Assembly: GCF_020991475.1 (NCBI RefSeq)
Contig: NZ_JAJMPA010000003.1
Span: forward strand, 620,001 to 684,000
DNA length: 64,000 nt
Source: Pedobacter sp. MC2016-14
GTDB lineage: Bacteria; Bacteroidota; Bacteroidia; Sphingobacteriales; Sphingobacteriaceae
Reading direction: 5' to 3'
The notes under the pieces are model-generated. The model did no database searches, was not told the origin of the DNA, and was given only the letters and a program-made list of their open reading frames with translations. The translations under genes and the position numbers were made by a program. Positions 8,122 to 16,703 of the stretch are shown here, in pieces; positions within the stretch are counted from its first letter, which is position 1, and every line of letters begins with the position of its first letter.

Positions 8122-8457
8122 TTAATATTTACGTGACAAATGGACTTCTTCATAAGCACCAATCAATTTCTTTTGCAATGATATTACTTCATTCTGCAGT
8201 CCGGCAATAATAGCATCCTTATCCTGCGTCAATTGATCTATAATTTCTGCTGATGAATTATCAGTTAAAAGGCTGTCAGTAGTTACCTCAAAAAGGTCGG
8301 CAATTTGCTTAAGTCTGGTGATATTGATGTCAGTTATACCAGTTTCAATTTTAGAATACGCAGGGATAGAAATTCCAATTTGAACTGCTATTTGCGCCTG
8401 AGATTTCCCCTGCTTCTGTCTTAAACTACGAATTTTTCTACCTATTGTCTTTTCCAT
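8122..8457 (-). CDS. XRE-family transcriptional regulator
   Basis: A 111-residue cytoplasmic DNA-binding protein. Residues 5-62 form a Cro/C1-type helix-turn-helix (IGRKIRSLRQKQGKSQAQIA then IGISIPAYSKIETG). After a short linker comes a coiled-coil-like tail (QLTQDKDAIIAGLQNEVISLQKKL) that probably dimerises. It is monocistronic, shares a terminator with the convergent sigma operon, and lies downstream of an AT-rich 125-bp gap. No phage genes surround it, so it is more likely a chromosomal regulator than a prophage repressor. Target genes unknown. Confidence 0.9.
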   Translation of the reverse strand: MEKTIGRKIRSLRQKQGKSQAQIAVQIGISIPAYSKIETGITDINITRLKQIADLFEVTTDSLLTDNSSAEIIDQLTQDKDAIIAGLQNEVISLQKKLIGAYEEVHLSRKY

Positions 8458-8582
8458 AATACAAGTTATTTACAATGAACACATTTATTTCCGTAAAGCT
8501 ACATAATTTTATAAAATATAAATGAATTTAATATAAAACTCATATTCACTTATTAATCAAGACATTCAGAACAAAATGTCTT

Positions 8583-10997
8583 CTATAACCTAAAATTCAA
8601 AGAGACGTATGGGTACCATCCTTCAACAGAATGGCCAGCCAATATTTGAAATATAGTTAGCCCCGCAGGTGCAAAATAGACACCACCACCTTTTCCCTGG
8701 TGCCACTTATCAGATTGTTCAGCTGCCGACCATACTCTGCCAACATCGTAAAAACCAGTAAGTCCAAGTTGACCAGGCAGTATATAACTGGCAATATTCG
8801 CCAGTTTTAACCTTGCTTGAAAGTTGTTATATATCATATGCCTACCTGCAAATCTATACTGCAGATAACCTAGCAAATTCCCCTGTCCCCCTAAAAACAT
8901 AGATTGATAAAAAGCAGGATTTCCCCCACTAACACCCCCACCAATTCTGTTAGATAAAACAAAAGAACGGCTTTTATTTATGTTCTGGTATACTGTAAAT
9001 TCCGGTTTAATTTGAAAGTACGATTTCGAATAGACGTTTAAGCCAGAATACCCTTGCAGTGATATTTTTAGATAGTAACCTTTTGAAGGTAAAACATCAT
9101 GATCTCTATGTTCTGTTATAAAATTCATCATTACTCCAAGGTGCATTCTATCTTGATCCAATGTTAAACCATCATAAGAACTTACGGCATCTACTTGATT
9201 AATAAATCGTCCTTCATTACCATCTTTATTTAGGTGATAGTATTGAAAAGATGGTCCTGAACTAAAACTAGAATTACTACCCAACAACCATCTCAAGGCA
9301 GGATCTACCTGATAAGTATCAAACCTGCTCCTGTAAAATGTCTGGTATGTCCCATTTTTATTTAAAGTTGTTTCATTACCAAGGCCAAAGAAATTAAACG
9401 TATTATCTGGTGCCTGGGCAAATGCCTGTAAAGTAAAATCTGCCTTACCTAGTACTTTAATCCATTCACCACTATACCGAACGCGAAATGCAGCAGTAGC
9501 AAAAGAACGCATCAACATAAGTTGCTGAACATTTGAATACGGGCCCTTCCTGAAACCATCTTTTCCGATGTACTTAAAACCTACGCCCAATAAAAATCCG
9601 TCGTCTGCATTAATTGCAGCTGTAGCCAAAGGCATCCAAACATTGTATAAATTTACAGGAACAAAGCCTATGCTATCTTTACGTGCAATCCTTAGTTTAA
9701 TACCAGATCTTTCTGCAGCGTTTACCAGGCTATCATTATCAGACAAATACAAACGGATTTCTTTAGTGATAGTATCAGAGAATGTATAATTCATTAAAGT
9801 ATCCTTTGGCTGTCCATTCTTACTCAATTGCTGAATTTCTACTCTTAAGCCATTTCCAGGCACCGCTGTTAATTTAACCAGTTCTTTTTTATCACTGGTT
9901 TTAATGTCTACAATTCTATTTGAAAACCTGTAAAAGGAGGCCATTGCAGCGGGGATGCGATCTCTTCTCTTCTTCAACTGCTCAAACAATTCATCAAAAC
10001 GCAATGCATAAACTTCTTTAGGTAATCTGCTTAATCCCGCCTTTAATACTTCATCTGTTTCGGCAGCAACAAATTCATTGGCAAGGCGCATCCATTCCGA
10101 TAAACTGAGGTTAGCGTCGGGATACCCATTCATGAACCGAGTTTTAAATAAAACATATTTTGGTCTTGAAAGTTCAGCATCAAAATTACCAAAAGCAGGG
10201 TTAATCCATGGCAAGGCGGCTATTCTTGGAAACAAACCTTGATTTACGTGAAAAACCTGATCCCTGTCACGTGGTACAGCCTCATATACTTTACCACTTC
10301 CGCTCTTCACATCCCGCCACCTCCACTGATCTTCGTGACGGTCCCAATCCCCCAGTAGTAAATCCAGCATCCTGGCCCGTAAAAATTGTCTCGCATCAAA
10401 ATGGTCATCATTGTCTTGCTTAAGCGCTTCCAGCATTTTCGTGGTATTGTCAGAATCGCCAGCAGGTTCCCGTTCTTCCAGCAGCACAACCATACCTTTA
10501 AATGCCTCATTAAAGGTGCCCAACGCAGCATCTTCGGCCAGCATACCTATAATTGGATTTGCATGGTGAACACCTGCTGCTGATGCCAAAGGTGGCACAA
10601 TCAAAGCAGAAAACGGATGCTGTGCACTCATCGCATCATCCACCCAATCTAGTGCAAAAGTGCCTCTTAAATTTTCAGGCAGCAGCTTATCCGGAGTTTT
10701 CTCTACACTTCTTATCACCCACTCCTTTCCTGTTTTATCCTTTAACCGCAGTGATTTTGATTGCATGCCTCCACCTTCCTTAACCGGAAAAAGACCACCA
10801 TGTATAGTAGAAATCCTGATGAGCGGTACTTTAACATTTGTAGCCCACTCCTTCCTGTAATTCTCACCAAAAAACCATCGGTGTATTCCGCTCACTTTAT
10901 CATAAGAAGGGTGTACTTTTACTTCCACGCTATCAGGATGTTGCGCAACAGCACACGTAGTAAAAAGAAGAAACATTAAGGTAAAAGTTTTTTGCAT
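8583..10997 (-). CDS. Outer-membrane BamA/Omp85-like barrel protein with kinase-like periplasmic region
   Basis: An 804-residue exported protein; the ATG at 10995-10997 gives a clean signal peptide (MQKTFTLMFLLFTTCAVAQ), while the longer GTG start would lie inside the promoter. Residues about 20-330 form a periplasmic region with EWVIRSVEK (about 92-100), LLLGDWDRHEDQW (213-225) and PRDRDQVF (242-249). These resemble the beta-3 lysine, catalytic loop and metal-binding Asp of Fam20/CotH/HipA-like kinases. The C-terminal third has strand patterns of a surface-antigen (D15) barrel and ends in a typical YPYVSLNFRL strand. From memory, related Bacteroidota proteins carry an extra N-terminal metallophosphoesterase domain, which is absent here. 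Role unknown; enzymatic activity is inference. Confidence 0.75.
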   Translation of the reverse strand: MQKTFTLMFLLFTTCAVAQHPDSVEVKVHPSYDKVSGIHRWFFGENYRKEWATNVKVPLIRISTIHGGLFPVKEGGGMQSKSLRLKDKTGKEWVIRSVEKTPDKLLPENLRGTFALDWVDDAMSAQHPFSALIVPPLASAAGVHHANPIIGMLAEDAALGTFNEAFKGMVVLLEEREPAGDSDNTTKMLEALKQDNDDHFDARQFLRARMLDLLLGDWDRHEDQWRWRDVKSGSGKVYEAVPRDRDQVFHVNQGLFPRIAALPWINPAFGNFDAELSRPKYVLFKTRFMNGYPDANLSLSEWMRLANEFVAAETDEVLKAGLSRLPKEVYALRFDELFEQLKKRRDRIPAAMASFYRFSNRIVDIKTSDKKELVKLTAVPGNGLRVEIQQLSKNGQPKDTLMNYTFSDTITKEIRLYLSDNDSLVNAAERSGIKLRIARKDSIGFVPVNLYNVWMPLATAAINADDGFLLGVGFKYIGKDGFRKGPYSNVQQLMLMRSFATAAFRVRYSGEWIKVLGKADFTLQAFAQAPDNTFNFFGLGNETTLNKNGTYQTFYRSRFDTYQVDPALRWLLGSNSSFSSGPSFQYYHLNKDGNEGRFINQVDAVSSYDGLTLDQDRMHLGVMMNFITEHRDHDVLPSKGYYLKISLQGYSGLNVYSKSYFQIKPEFTVYQNINKSRSFVLSNRIGGGVSGGNPAFYQSMFLGGQGNLLGYLQYRFAGRHMIYNNFQARLKLANIASYILPGQLGLTGFYDVGRVWSAAEQSDKWHQGKGGGVYFAPAGLTIFQILAGHSVEGWYPYVSLNFRL

Positions 10998-11026
10998 AGC
11001 AGAACAACTAAGAGTAAATATTACCA

Positions 11027-11034
11027 CAAAGCTA
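11027..11034 (-). promoter_or_regulatory. Candidate -7 element for the barrel-protein gene
   Basis: On the minus strand this reads TAGCTTTG, an exact TAnnTTTG match 29 nt upstream of the ATG at 10997. It overlaps the alternative GTG start at 11027, arguing for the ATG. Confidence 0.4.
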
Positions 11035-11052
11035 CAGCAATAACACGTTAAA

Positions 11053-11673
11053 TTACAGTGATATTTTTAGCTCTGTATTGGCAAAGCCCAGCGTTTCAAC
11101 GGCATGGTGACTTACCACCAATGTAGTGGCATTAAATGTGAGCAATAAAGCCTTTAAGTCAATGATTAACTCTTCTCTCAAATCTTCATCCAATGCAGAA
11201 AAGGCTTCATCCATCAACAGTAACCCAGGTTTTGTAACCAGCGCCCTCAAAAGCGCTAGTCGCTGTTGCTGCCCACCAGATAACTGATGCGGCTTATGCT
11301 GTACAAAGGCTGTCATTTTACCCATCTCCAACAAGCCATCTATCAACGCCACGTCAGCAGAACAGTAGCTTAAATGCTCCCGCACTGTCATATTCGGAAA
11401 CAAAGCATAATCCTGAAATACAAACCCTGTTTTTCTCTTTTGAGGACTTAAATTAATGCCTTTTGCAGTATCCAGCCATATATCCCCATTTACTTTAATA
11501 AAACCGCTTTCGGGCAAAACTAATCCAGCCAGAATTTTCAAAAGTGTAGTTTTTCCCGAACCAGAAGGGCCATAAATTTTAGTGATAGAACCACGCTCAA
11601 AAACATGGTTTACTACCAGTTGCGTTTTACCCTTATAGGTTTTTATCTGTTTTTCAATTGAAAGTTCAATCAT
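11053..11673 (-). CDS. modC: Molybdate ABC transporter ATP-binding protein (short form)
   Basis: A 206-residue ABC ATPase that powers molybdate import through ModB. Visible motifs are Walker A GPSGSGKTT (about 35-43), the Q-loop FVFQDYALFP, the signature LSGGQQQRLALLRAL, Walker B LLLMDEAFSALD and the switch His in VVSHH. It ends right after the ATPase core. Classical ModC proteins of about 350 residues carry a C-terminal TOBE/Mop molybdate-binding domain, and that is missing here, so feedback by molybdate must occur elsewhere or not at all. It overlaps modB by 4 nt (ATGA), as expected for a coupled operon. Tungstate or sulfate as substrate cannot be excluded. Confidence 0.88.
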   Translation of the reverse strand: MIELSIEKQIKTYKGKTQLVVNHVFERGSITKIYGPSGSGKTTLLKILAGLVLPESGFIKVNGDIWLDTAKGINLSPQKRKTGFVFQDYALFPNMTVREHLSYCSADVALIDGLLEMGKMTAFVQHKPHQLSGGQQQRLALLRALVTKPGLLLMDEAFSALDEDLREELIIDLKALLLTFNATTLVVSHHAVETLGFANTELKISL

Positions 11674-12341
11674 TCCAGCGGTCCGTTAGCAGAATTTCTA
11701 TTAAACAAAAACACCAGGATCACCATACTAAAAGTAACGGCAAACAGTACCATTGCGTAAAGATTAGCCTCAGCAAACTGGTTAAGTTCTACAGCATCAT
11801 AAATGGCAATCGAGGCCACTTTTGTAACGCCATCAAGCTTTCCGCCAATCATTAATACAACCCCAAACTCACCCAGGGTGTGTGCAAACGTTAATACCGC
11901 CGCCGTATATAAAGAAGCTTTAATATTTGGCAACTGCACACGATAGAAGGTTTCCCATTTCGATTTCCCTAATGTATACGAGGCCTCGACAAGTGAAACA
12001 GGAAGATGGGCCAGAGCAGATTTTATTGGACTGATCATAAATGGAAGACTGTAAATCACAGAAGCTACAACAAGACCTTCAAAAGAGAAAACCAGTCTAA
12101 GGTTAAAATACTTCAAAAGCCAGCTTCCTAAAATACTATTGGGACTTAAAGTTAACAGCAAATAGAACCCTAACACAGAGGGTGGCAAAACCAGGGGCAT
12201 CGTTAACAACGCCTCAATCAAAATTTTAAAAAATGAACTTCGCCTTGACAGCCAGTATGCCATCGGAACGCCAATAAAAACAAGAATAATTGTGGTAATG
12301 CCAGCCAACTTTAAGCTTAGCCAAATAGGTGTCCAATCCAT
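11670..12341 (-). CDS. modB: Molybdate ABC transporter permease
   Basis: A 223-residue inner-membrane permease with five to six hydrophobic segments (for example about 10-30, 43-67, 85-105, 138-160 and 190-215). It carries the EAA-type loop that docks the ATPase (VEASYTLGKSKWETFYRVQLPNI) and the LPLVLPPSVLGFYLL segment typical of ModB. It lies between modA (6 nt upstream) and modC (4-nt overlap). Length fits the ModB family. No unusual features. Confidence 0.92.
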   Translation of the reverse strand: MDWTPIWLSLKLAGITTIILVFIGVPMAYWLSRRSSFFKILIEALLTMPLVLPPSVLGFYLLLTLSPNSILGSWLLKYFNLRLVFSFEGLVVASVIYSLPFMISPIKSALAHLPVSLVEASYTLGKSKWETFYRVQLPNIKASLYTAAVLTFAHTLGEFGVVLMIGGKLDGVTKVASIAIYDAVELNQFAEANLYAMVLFAVTFSMVILVFLFNRNSANGPLE

Positions 12342-12347
12342 TATCGA

Positions 12348-13100
12348 TTATACTCCATATCCATACTGTTTAAAAATCGATTTAGCTGCAGGAGAAAAAA
12401 GATAATCATAAAACTTCCTGCTATTTAAATAACTGCCGGATTTGGCATGTTTAAGCAAAACACATCCCTGCCGTATGGGCTTATAAGCAGATTTATCTAT
12501 TCTGAGCCATTTCAGCTGCGTACCCTCTGGCATTTCATACACCAGCGATTCTGTTGTAAAACCCAGTTCGACTACTTTTTTAACAATATAGGTGTTTACC
12601 TGATTGATACTTTCACCAAAAACGAGCTGCCCTGAAATTGCTTTATATAATTTAAAATGGTTTAATGCCTCTTCCGCAGCTTTTCCATAAGGAGCAGTTT
12701 TTGGATTTGCTACTGCAAATTTCACTATGGTAGCGGTAGAAACAATCTTTTTCCAGTTTCTGACATCAGCCCCACTAGCAGAACAAACAATTAAACTTCC
12801 GGTCGCATATTCACGAGGTTTAGATAAAGCAAAACCCCTATTATAAATGAGTTCAGTAAATTCCATATCAGCAGAAAGGAATACATCATAAGGAGCACCG
12901 CTCTGGATCTGAGAACTTAATTTGCCTGATGAGCCGCTAATGATCTCTACAGTAACTCCCGTTTTATGCTCAAAATCTGCCTTAAGCTTTTGCAATACGA
13001 ATTGTGCATTCGCTGCAACAGCCACCCTAACGGTTTGGGCCTGAACTGAAAAGCCTATAAATAGAATTATGACTCCTAACTGCAGTTTCAATTTACACAT
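12348..13100 (-). CDS. modA: Molybdate ABC transporter substrate-binding protein
   Basis: A 250-residue periplasmic binding protein with a signal peptide (MCKLKLQLGVIILFIGFSVQA). The mature N-terminus VRVAVAANAQFVLQKLKADFEHKTG is characteristic of ModA. SGSSGKLSSQIQSGAPYDVFLSAD supplies the serines that hydrogen-bond the oxyanion, and a NPKTAPYGKAAEEAL segment forms the second-lobe site. It is followed by modB and modC, and preceded 16 nt upstream by a UBP-type zinc-finger gene. No molybdenum-cofactor genes or Mo-dependent enzyme are in the window. Confidence 0.93.
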   Translation of the reverse strand: MCKLKLQLGVIILFIGFSVQAQTVRVAVAANAQFVLQKLKADFEHKTGVTVEIISGSSGKLSSQIQSGAPYDVFLSADMEFTELIYNRGFALSKPREYATGSLIVCSASGADVRNWKKIVSTATIVKFAVANPKTAPYGKAAEEALNHFKLYKAISGQLVFGESINQVNTYIVKKVVELGFTTESLVYEMPEGTQLKWLRIDKSAYKPIRQGCVLLKHAKSGSYLNSRKFYDYLFSPAAKSIFKQYGYGV

Positions 13101-13116
13101 TTTTCAGTCCTTAAAT

Positions 13117-13386
13117 TTAATATTCCGCAAATGTTTCGTCCACAAAACACCATAACCATCGCTCTCCGGGCTCCGAAGAAATAATTACCGGATGCTTAGA
13201 TTGATGAAAATGTGCAGTCATGTGTTTCAATGGCGACTGATCACAGCAAAGCGTTACTCCGCATGTTTGGCAGGTCCTTAAATGTACCCATCCACTATTG
13301 ACTTTAACACATTCTTCGCAAACCAGTTCACTGGCTAATTTAAGCTCCTTTATTGAGCTGAGGTGATCGCAAAGCTGATTATCCAT
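13117..13386 (-). CDS. UBP-type (ZnF-UBP) zinc-finger protein
   Basis: An 89-residue protein made almost entirely of one ubiquitin-hydrolase-type zinc finger. It has CDHL near 6, CEEC at about 23-26, CQTCGVTLCC around 39-48, and HMTAHFHQSKHPVI followed by a WLWCFVDE ending. The Cys and His ligands for zinc are present. In eukaryotes this fold binds free C-terminal glycines; in bacteria, which lack ubiquitin, its role is unknown. It is the first gene of the modABC transcription unit, with 16 nt to modA. Confidence 0.88.
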   Translation of the reverse strand: MDNQLCDHLSSIKELKLASELVCEECVKVNSGWVHLRTCQTCGVTLCCDQSPLKHMTAHFHQSKHPVIISSEPGERWLWCFVDETFAEY

Positions 13387-13508
13387 ACTTTAATATTACA
13401 AGATACCGAAAATAAACATTTAATCTGTAGCCAGGGAATTAAATCCGATTATATTAAAAACAAGCTAAGCGCAGTTAATGTTAACCTCTATATAAATAAA
13501 ATAAAATT

Positions 13509-13715
13509 ATGATTACTCCAGAAAACGAGGCTGCATTTGACAATGAAGATCAAAAAAGTCAGCAAGATATCCAGTCAGATGGTATCGAAGTTACTCCTCA
13601 GTCAGAAGAAGATAGAAATGCATCAGATATTGACAAGCTAAATCAGGCCGATAGAGCTTCAGAAGCTTCTTATACCCTTGATGTTGACAGAGGTATTGCC
13701 CCAGAGAAAGATTAA
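13509..13715 (+). CDS. Small acidic hypothetical protein
   Basis: A 68-residue, highly acidic, probably disordered protein rich in Asp, Glu, Gln and Ser, with almost no hydrophobic residues and no signal peptide. It begins with an ATG after an AT-rich gap divergent from the zinc-finger gene. Its stop and the rpiA stop on the other strand share the same TTAA. Its unusual composition and clean start suggest a real gene, but no family was recognised. It could be a stress-induced disordered protein; this is a guess from composition alone. Confidence 0.55.
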   Translation: MITPENEAAFDNEDQKSQQDIQSDGIEVTPQSEEDRNASDIDKLNQADRASEASYTLDVDRGIAPEKD

Positions 13716-14410
13716 TTCCCTGAATAAATGATGGCCTCAGCTCCTTTGCCCATGATCACCATTGCCGTTAGGTTGATGAAAAGTCCATGGGCAAGGACAC
13801 CATCAATCTGATTTAGACTATTAGCTAGATCAGCGGGATTAGTAATCAATCCAAAATCAGCATCTACTATATAATTTTGGTTGTCGGTTACAAATGGCGT
13901 TTGATCTTCTTTATTTCTCAGCTTTCCTTTTCCATTCAATTGAGCAAGTTTCCTAAGTACATAATTTAAGGCCAACGGTACTACTTCAACAGGGACAGTA
14001 AATTTTCCAAGCAACTCAACTTTTTTTCCAGAATCAGCAATGATAATCTCTTTATCCGTTAAAGAGGCTACAATTTTTTCCCTAAATAATGCGCCACCAC
14101 CACCTTTTATCAGCTGCAGACTTTCTGTAAATTCATCAGCCCCATCTATAGTGATGTCTATACGCTGCACATCATTCATCTCAAGCAACTCAATACCCAT
14201 ATTGACAGCAAGTTCTGCGGTTTTTTCAGAAGTGGCAACTCCTTTAATTTTAAGCCCCTCTTTTACCAGCAAAGCAATTTCCTGAAGCACAAAAAAAGCT
14301 GTAGACCCTGTGCCAAGTCCAACAATATCGTTGGCCTTGATATATTTTACAGCGGCCTTTGCAGCAACCTGCTTTTCCAGGTCTTTATTTAATGTGGGTT
14401 TTGTATCCAT
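13712..14410 (-). CDS. rpiA: Ribose-5-phosphate isomerase A
   Basis: A 232-residue cytoplasmic enzyme interconverting ribose-5-phosphate and ribulose-5-phosphate in the pentose phosphate pathway. It has GLGTGSTAFFVL (about 32-43, phosphate binding), the DGADE motif with catalytic Asp/Glu residues (about 89-93), and KGGGGALFREKIVA with the catalytic Glu and Lys. Length fits the family. It follows the antiporter gene by 41 nt on the same strand and may be the last gene of the fabH-SCO1-antiporter unit. Confidence 0.96.
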   Translation of the reverse strand: MDTKPTLNKDLEKQVAAKAAVKYIKANDIVGLGTGSTAFFVLQEIALLVKEGLKIKGVATSEKTAELAVNMGIELLEMNDVQRIDITIDGADEFTESLQLIKGGGGALFREKIVASLTDKEIIIADSGKKVELLGKFTVPVEVVPLALNYVLRKLAQLNGKGKLRNKEDQTPFVTDNQNYIVDADFGLITNPADLANSLNQIDGVLAHGLFINLTAMVIMGKGAEAIIYSGN

Positions 14411-14451
14411 CCTATCTTTGTTTATGTTACAAATTAGTTAAAATAAATCTA

Positions 14452-16062
14452 TTAAAAAACAGGACTAATTTTGGCTTCATTGAAATCTATCTGATTTTCC
14501 TGATGCCGTATCTCTTCATCACTAAATTTCTTTTCTTTGCGCATCTTATAAAGCTCTTGTCGCTGAACCGCATAAATATCCAGCAATACACGATGGTAGC
14601 GTTTAATCTCTTCCTTCTGCGTCTCGTCGCATTCCAGAGAAGCCAGCTTTTGTTCAGCAATAACTGCATCGCTTTGCAATTGATTTTTCAGGAAACTGAC
14701 CAGCTCGTTCTCCTCTACCGCAGCGGCATGCTTTTCTTCAAGCCTTTTAATGGCCGTATTCATCAAGCGGATTTGAATGGCAGCTTCCTGCTCCTCTGCA
14801 GGTAAAAAGTCGCTGGTGTCTTTAATTCTGACCCACTTTATAACCATGGGCAAAGTCAGGCCCTGAAAAACCAGGGTAACCAGGATAACAATAAAAGTAA
14901 CCAAAATGATTAAACTCCGATGGGGAAATGCTTGTCCATTATCAAGCAAAATAGGAACAGATAACGCCGATGCAAGAGAAACAACACCTCTCATACCAGC
15001 CCATCCAATAATCGTAGCCCCTTTCCATAAAGGATTATGAGGATCTGTTTTTTTAGTGATTCCAAACCAGCTTGGCACGTAAGAAAACACCAAAACATAC
15101 AACAATCTTATTATAATCGTAACCAGACTTATAATGAGACCATATTTAATGGCTTCCGTTATCGAATACTCATCCATGTCCTCAATAATAGCCGGAAGCT
15201 CAAGTCCAATTAATATAAAGACCAGTCCGTTAAGGATAAAAACCAAAGTTGCCCATACATTAATGGTTTGTAATCTGGAGTTCCCGGTTGCAAAAATTTC
15301 ATGAGAGCGATAAGACAGAAATAGACCGCCACTTACCACTGCCATTACACCCGAAAAGTGGAAATGCTCAGCTACAATGTACATAAAATAAGGGCTTATT
15401 AAAGTTAACGCAGCATCTATACTTGGTGTTGTAGGTAAAAAACGATGTACCACATACATCACATGCGCAATGGCCAAACCAATTACAATACCCATGGCTG
15501 TAACGATAAAAAACTGACCTGTAGCATTTGAAAAAGAGAATGCACCAGATACCACCGCAACCAGGGCAAATCTAAATACAATTAAACTTGAAGCATCATT
15601 GATGAGGCTCTCACCTTCCAGTATGGTAGATAGCCGCCCGGGAATTTTCAGATGTTTTAAAACAGAATTTGCAGCCACAGCATCCGGTGGCGAAATAATG
15701 CCCCCCAATAAAAAACCCAGTGCAAATGTAAAACCTGGGATCAATGACGAAGAAAGGAAAGCCACAATGGTGGAAGTCAGGAAAACAAGACCAAAAGCAA
15801 GCATCCCAATAGGTCTCCTCCAGCGCCAGAACTGGTTCCACGATGTATACCAGGCCGCCTCATATAGCAAAGGCGGGAGAAACAAAAGGAAAATAAGTTC
15901 CGGTTCCACATCCACCTTGGGAATACCTGGTATAAAGCTAATCCCAAGACCCGCCAGTACTAAAAAGATCGGATAAGAAACCTTAAGCTTTTGGGCAACC
16001 ATAATGAGCAGAAATACCGCAAAAAGAAGAGAGAGCACCAATAAAATGTATTCCGGATTCAT
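14452..16062 (-). CDS. Na+/H+ antiporter, CPA1 (NhaP-like) family
   Basis: A 536-residue inner-membrane antiporter with about twelve hydrophobic segments over residues 1-410, followed by a charged cytoplasmic tail rich in Glu, Lys and Gln (about 415-536). Ion-binding motifs of the CPA1 family are visible: LLGGIISPPDAVAA and EGESLINDASSLIVFR, with the Asn-Asp pair. It exchanges Na+ (or K+) for H+ to control pH and salt. The start is 5 nt after the SCO1 stop, so it belongs to that operon. The long tail probably regulates activity. Cation preference cannot be deduced. Confidence 0.92.
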   Translation of the reverse strand: MNPEYILLVLSLLFAVFLLIMVAQKLKVSYPIFLVLAGLGISFIPGIPKVDVEPELIFLLFLPPLLYEAAWYTSWNQFWRWRRPIGMLAFGLVFLTSTIVAFLSSSLIPGFTFALGFLLGGIISPPDAVAANSVLKHLKIPGRLSTILEGESLINDASSLIVFRFALVAVVSGAFSFSNATGQFFIVTAMGIVIGLAIAHVMYVVHRFLPTTPSIDAALTLISPYFMYIVAEHFHFSGVMAVVSGGLFLSYRSHEIFATGNSRLQTINVWATLVFILNGLVFILIGLELPAIIEDMDEYSITEAIKYGLIISLVTIIIRLLYVLVFSYVPSWFGITKKTDPHNPLWKGATIIGWAGMRGVVSLASALSVPILLDNGQAFPHRSLIILVTFIVILVTLVFQGLTLPMVIKWVRIKDTSDFLPAEEQEAAIQIRLMNTAIKRLEEKHAAAVEENELVSFLKNQLQSDAVIAEQKLASLECDETQKEEIKRYHRVLLDIYAVQRQELYKMRKEKKFSDEEIRHQENQIDFNEAKISPVF

Positions 16063-16067
16063 TGCTG

Positions 16068-16703
16068 TTACTTTTTGTATTCCTCCAGCAGGGTATCCAT
16101 ATCCGCCATCAGTTTTTGTACATCTGTATCCAGCGTACCATCATAGGCACCTCTAATGCGTTTTTCTTTATCCACTAAAATTAAATATCCCTGGTGTATA
16201 AAACCACCCGGACCAGTTTTGTCTTCTTTTACAGCAACAAGGTAATTGCGCTCAGCAATTGCATACGTATCTTCCTTTTTACCCCAAAGAAACTCCCATT
16301 GTGTTCCTTTAATCCCCAATTTATCTGCATATGCCTTTAAACGGGATGGCGTATCATATTTTACATCTATGGTATGCGAAGCCAATTTAACCTCAGGATT
16401 ATTTTCGTATTTTTTATACACCTTCAACAAATTTCGGTGCATCGTAGGGCAAATTGTAGGGCAGGAAGTAAAAAAGAAATCCGCCACATAAATTTTACCC
16501 TTAAAAGCATCTTCTGTTACCGTAGCGCTATCCTGGTTTAAAAATTTAAACGAAGGAATTGTCCTGTAAGTAGTATCCGCCACAGTTTTACCATCTACCT
16601 GGTTTTCGGTAATTTCTTGCTGCAGGAAGGGCAAACGTTTGGGTTCATCGTTACAACTTGCCAATAAAAGAAAAGCTGCCGCTACATAACTAAAGTTCTT
16701 CAT
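16068..16703 (-). CDS. SCO1/SenC family copper chaperone lipoprotein
   Basis: A 211-residue thioredoxin-fold lipoprotein (lipobox LLLASC, Cys17). The copper site is complete: CPTIC (Cys81 and Cys85) and the distal His170 in GGFIHQGYL. SCO proteins deliver copper to the CuA site of cytochrome c oxidase or act as periplasmic thiol reductases. No oxidase genes are nearby, though a cytochrome c lipoprotein gene lies divergent from the head of this operon. Start and stop abut the neighbouring genes (1 nt and 5 nt), so it is firmly inside the operon. Confidence 0.94.
   Translation of the reverse strand: MKNFSYVAAAFLLLASCNDEPKRLPFLQQEITENQVDGKTVADTTYRTIPSFKFLNQDSATVTEDAFKGKIYVADFFFTSCPTICPTMHRNLLKVYKKYENNPEVKLASHTIDVKYDTPSRLKAYADKLGIKGTQWEFLWGKKEDTYAIAERNYLVAVKEDKTGPGGFIHQGYLILVDKEKRIRGAYDGTLDTDVQKLMADMDTLLEEYKK

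Noticed and set aside
10995-11027. Longer GTG start for the barrel protein
   Set aside because: The GTG overlaps a TAGCTTTG promoter match and would disturb an otherwise clean signal peptide.
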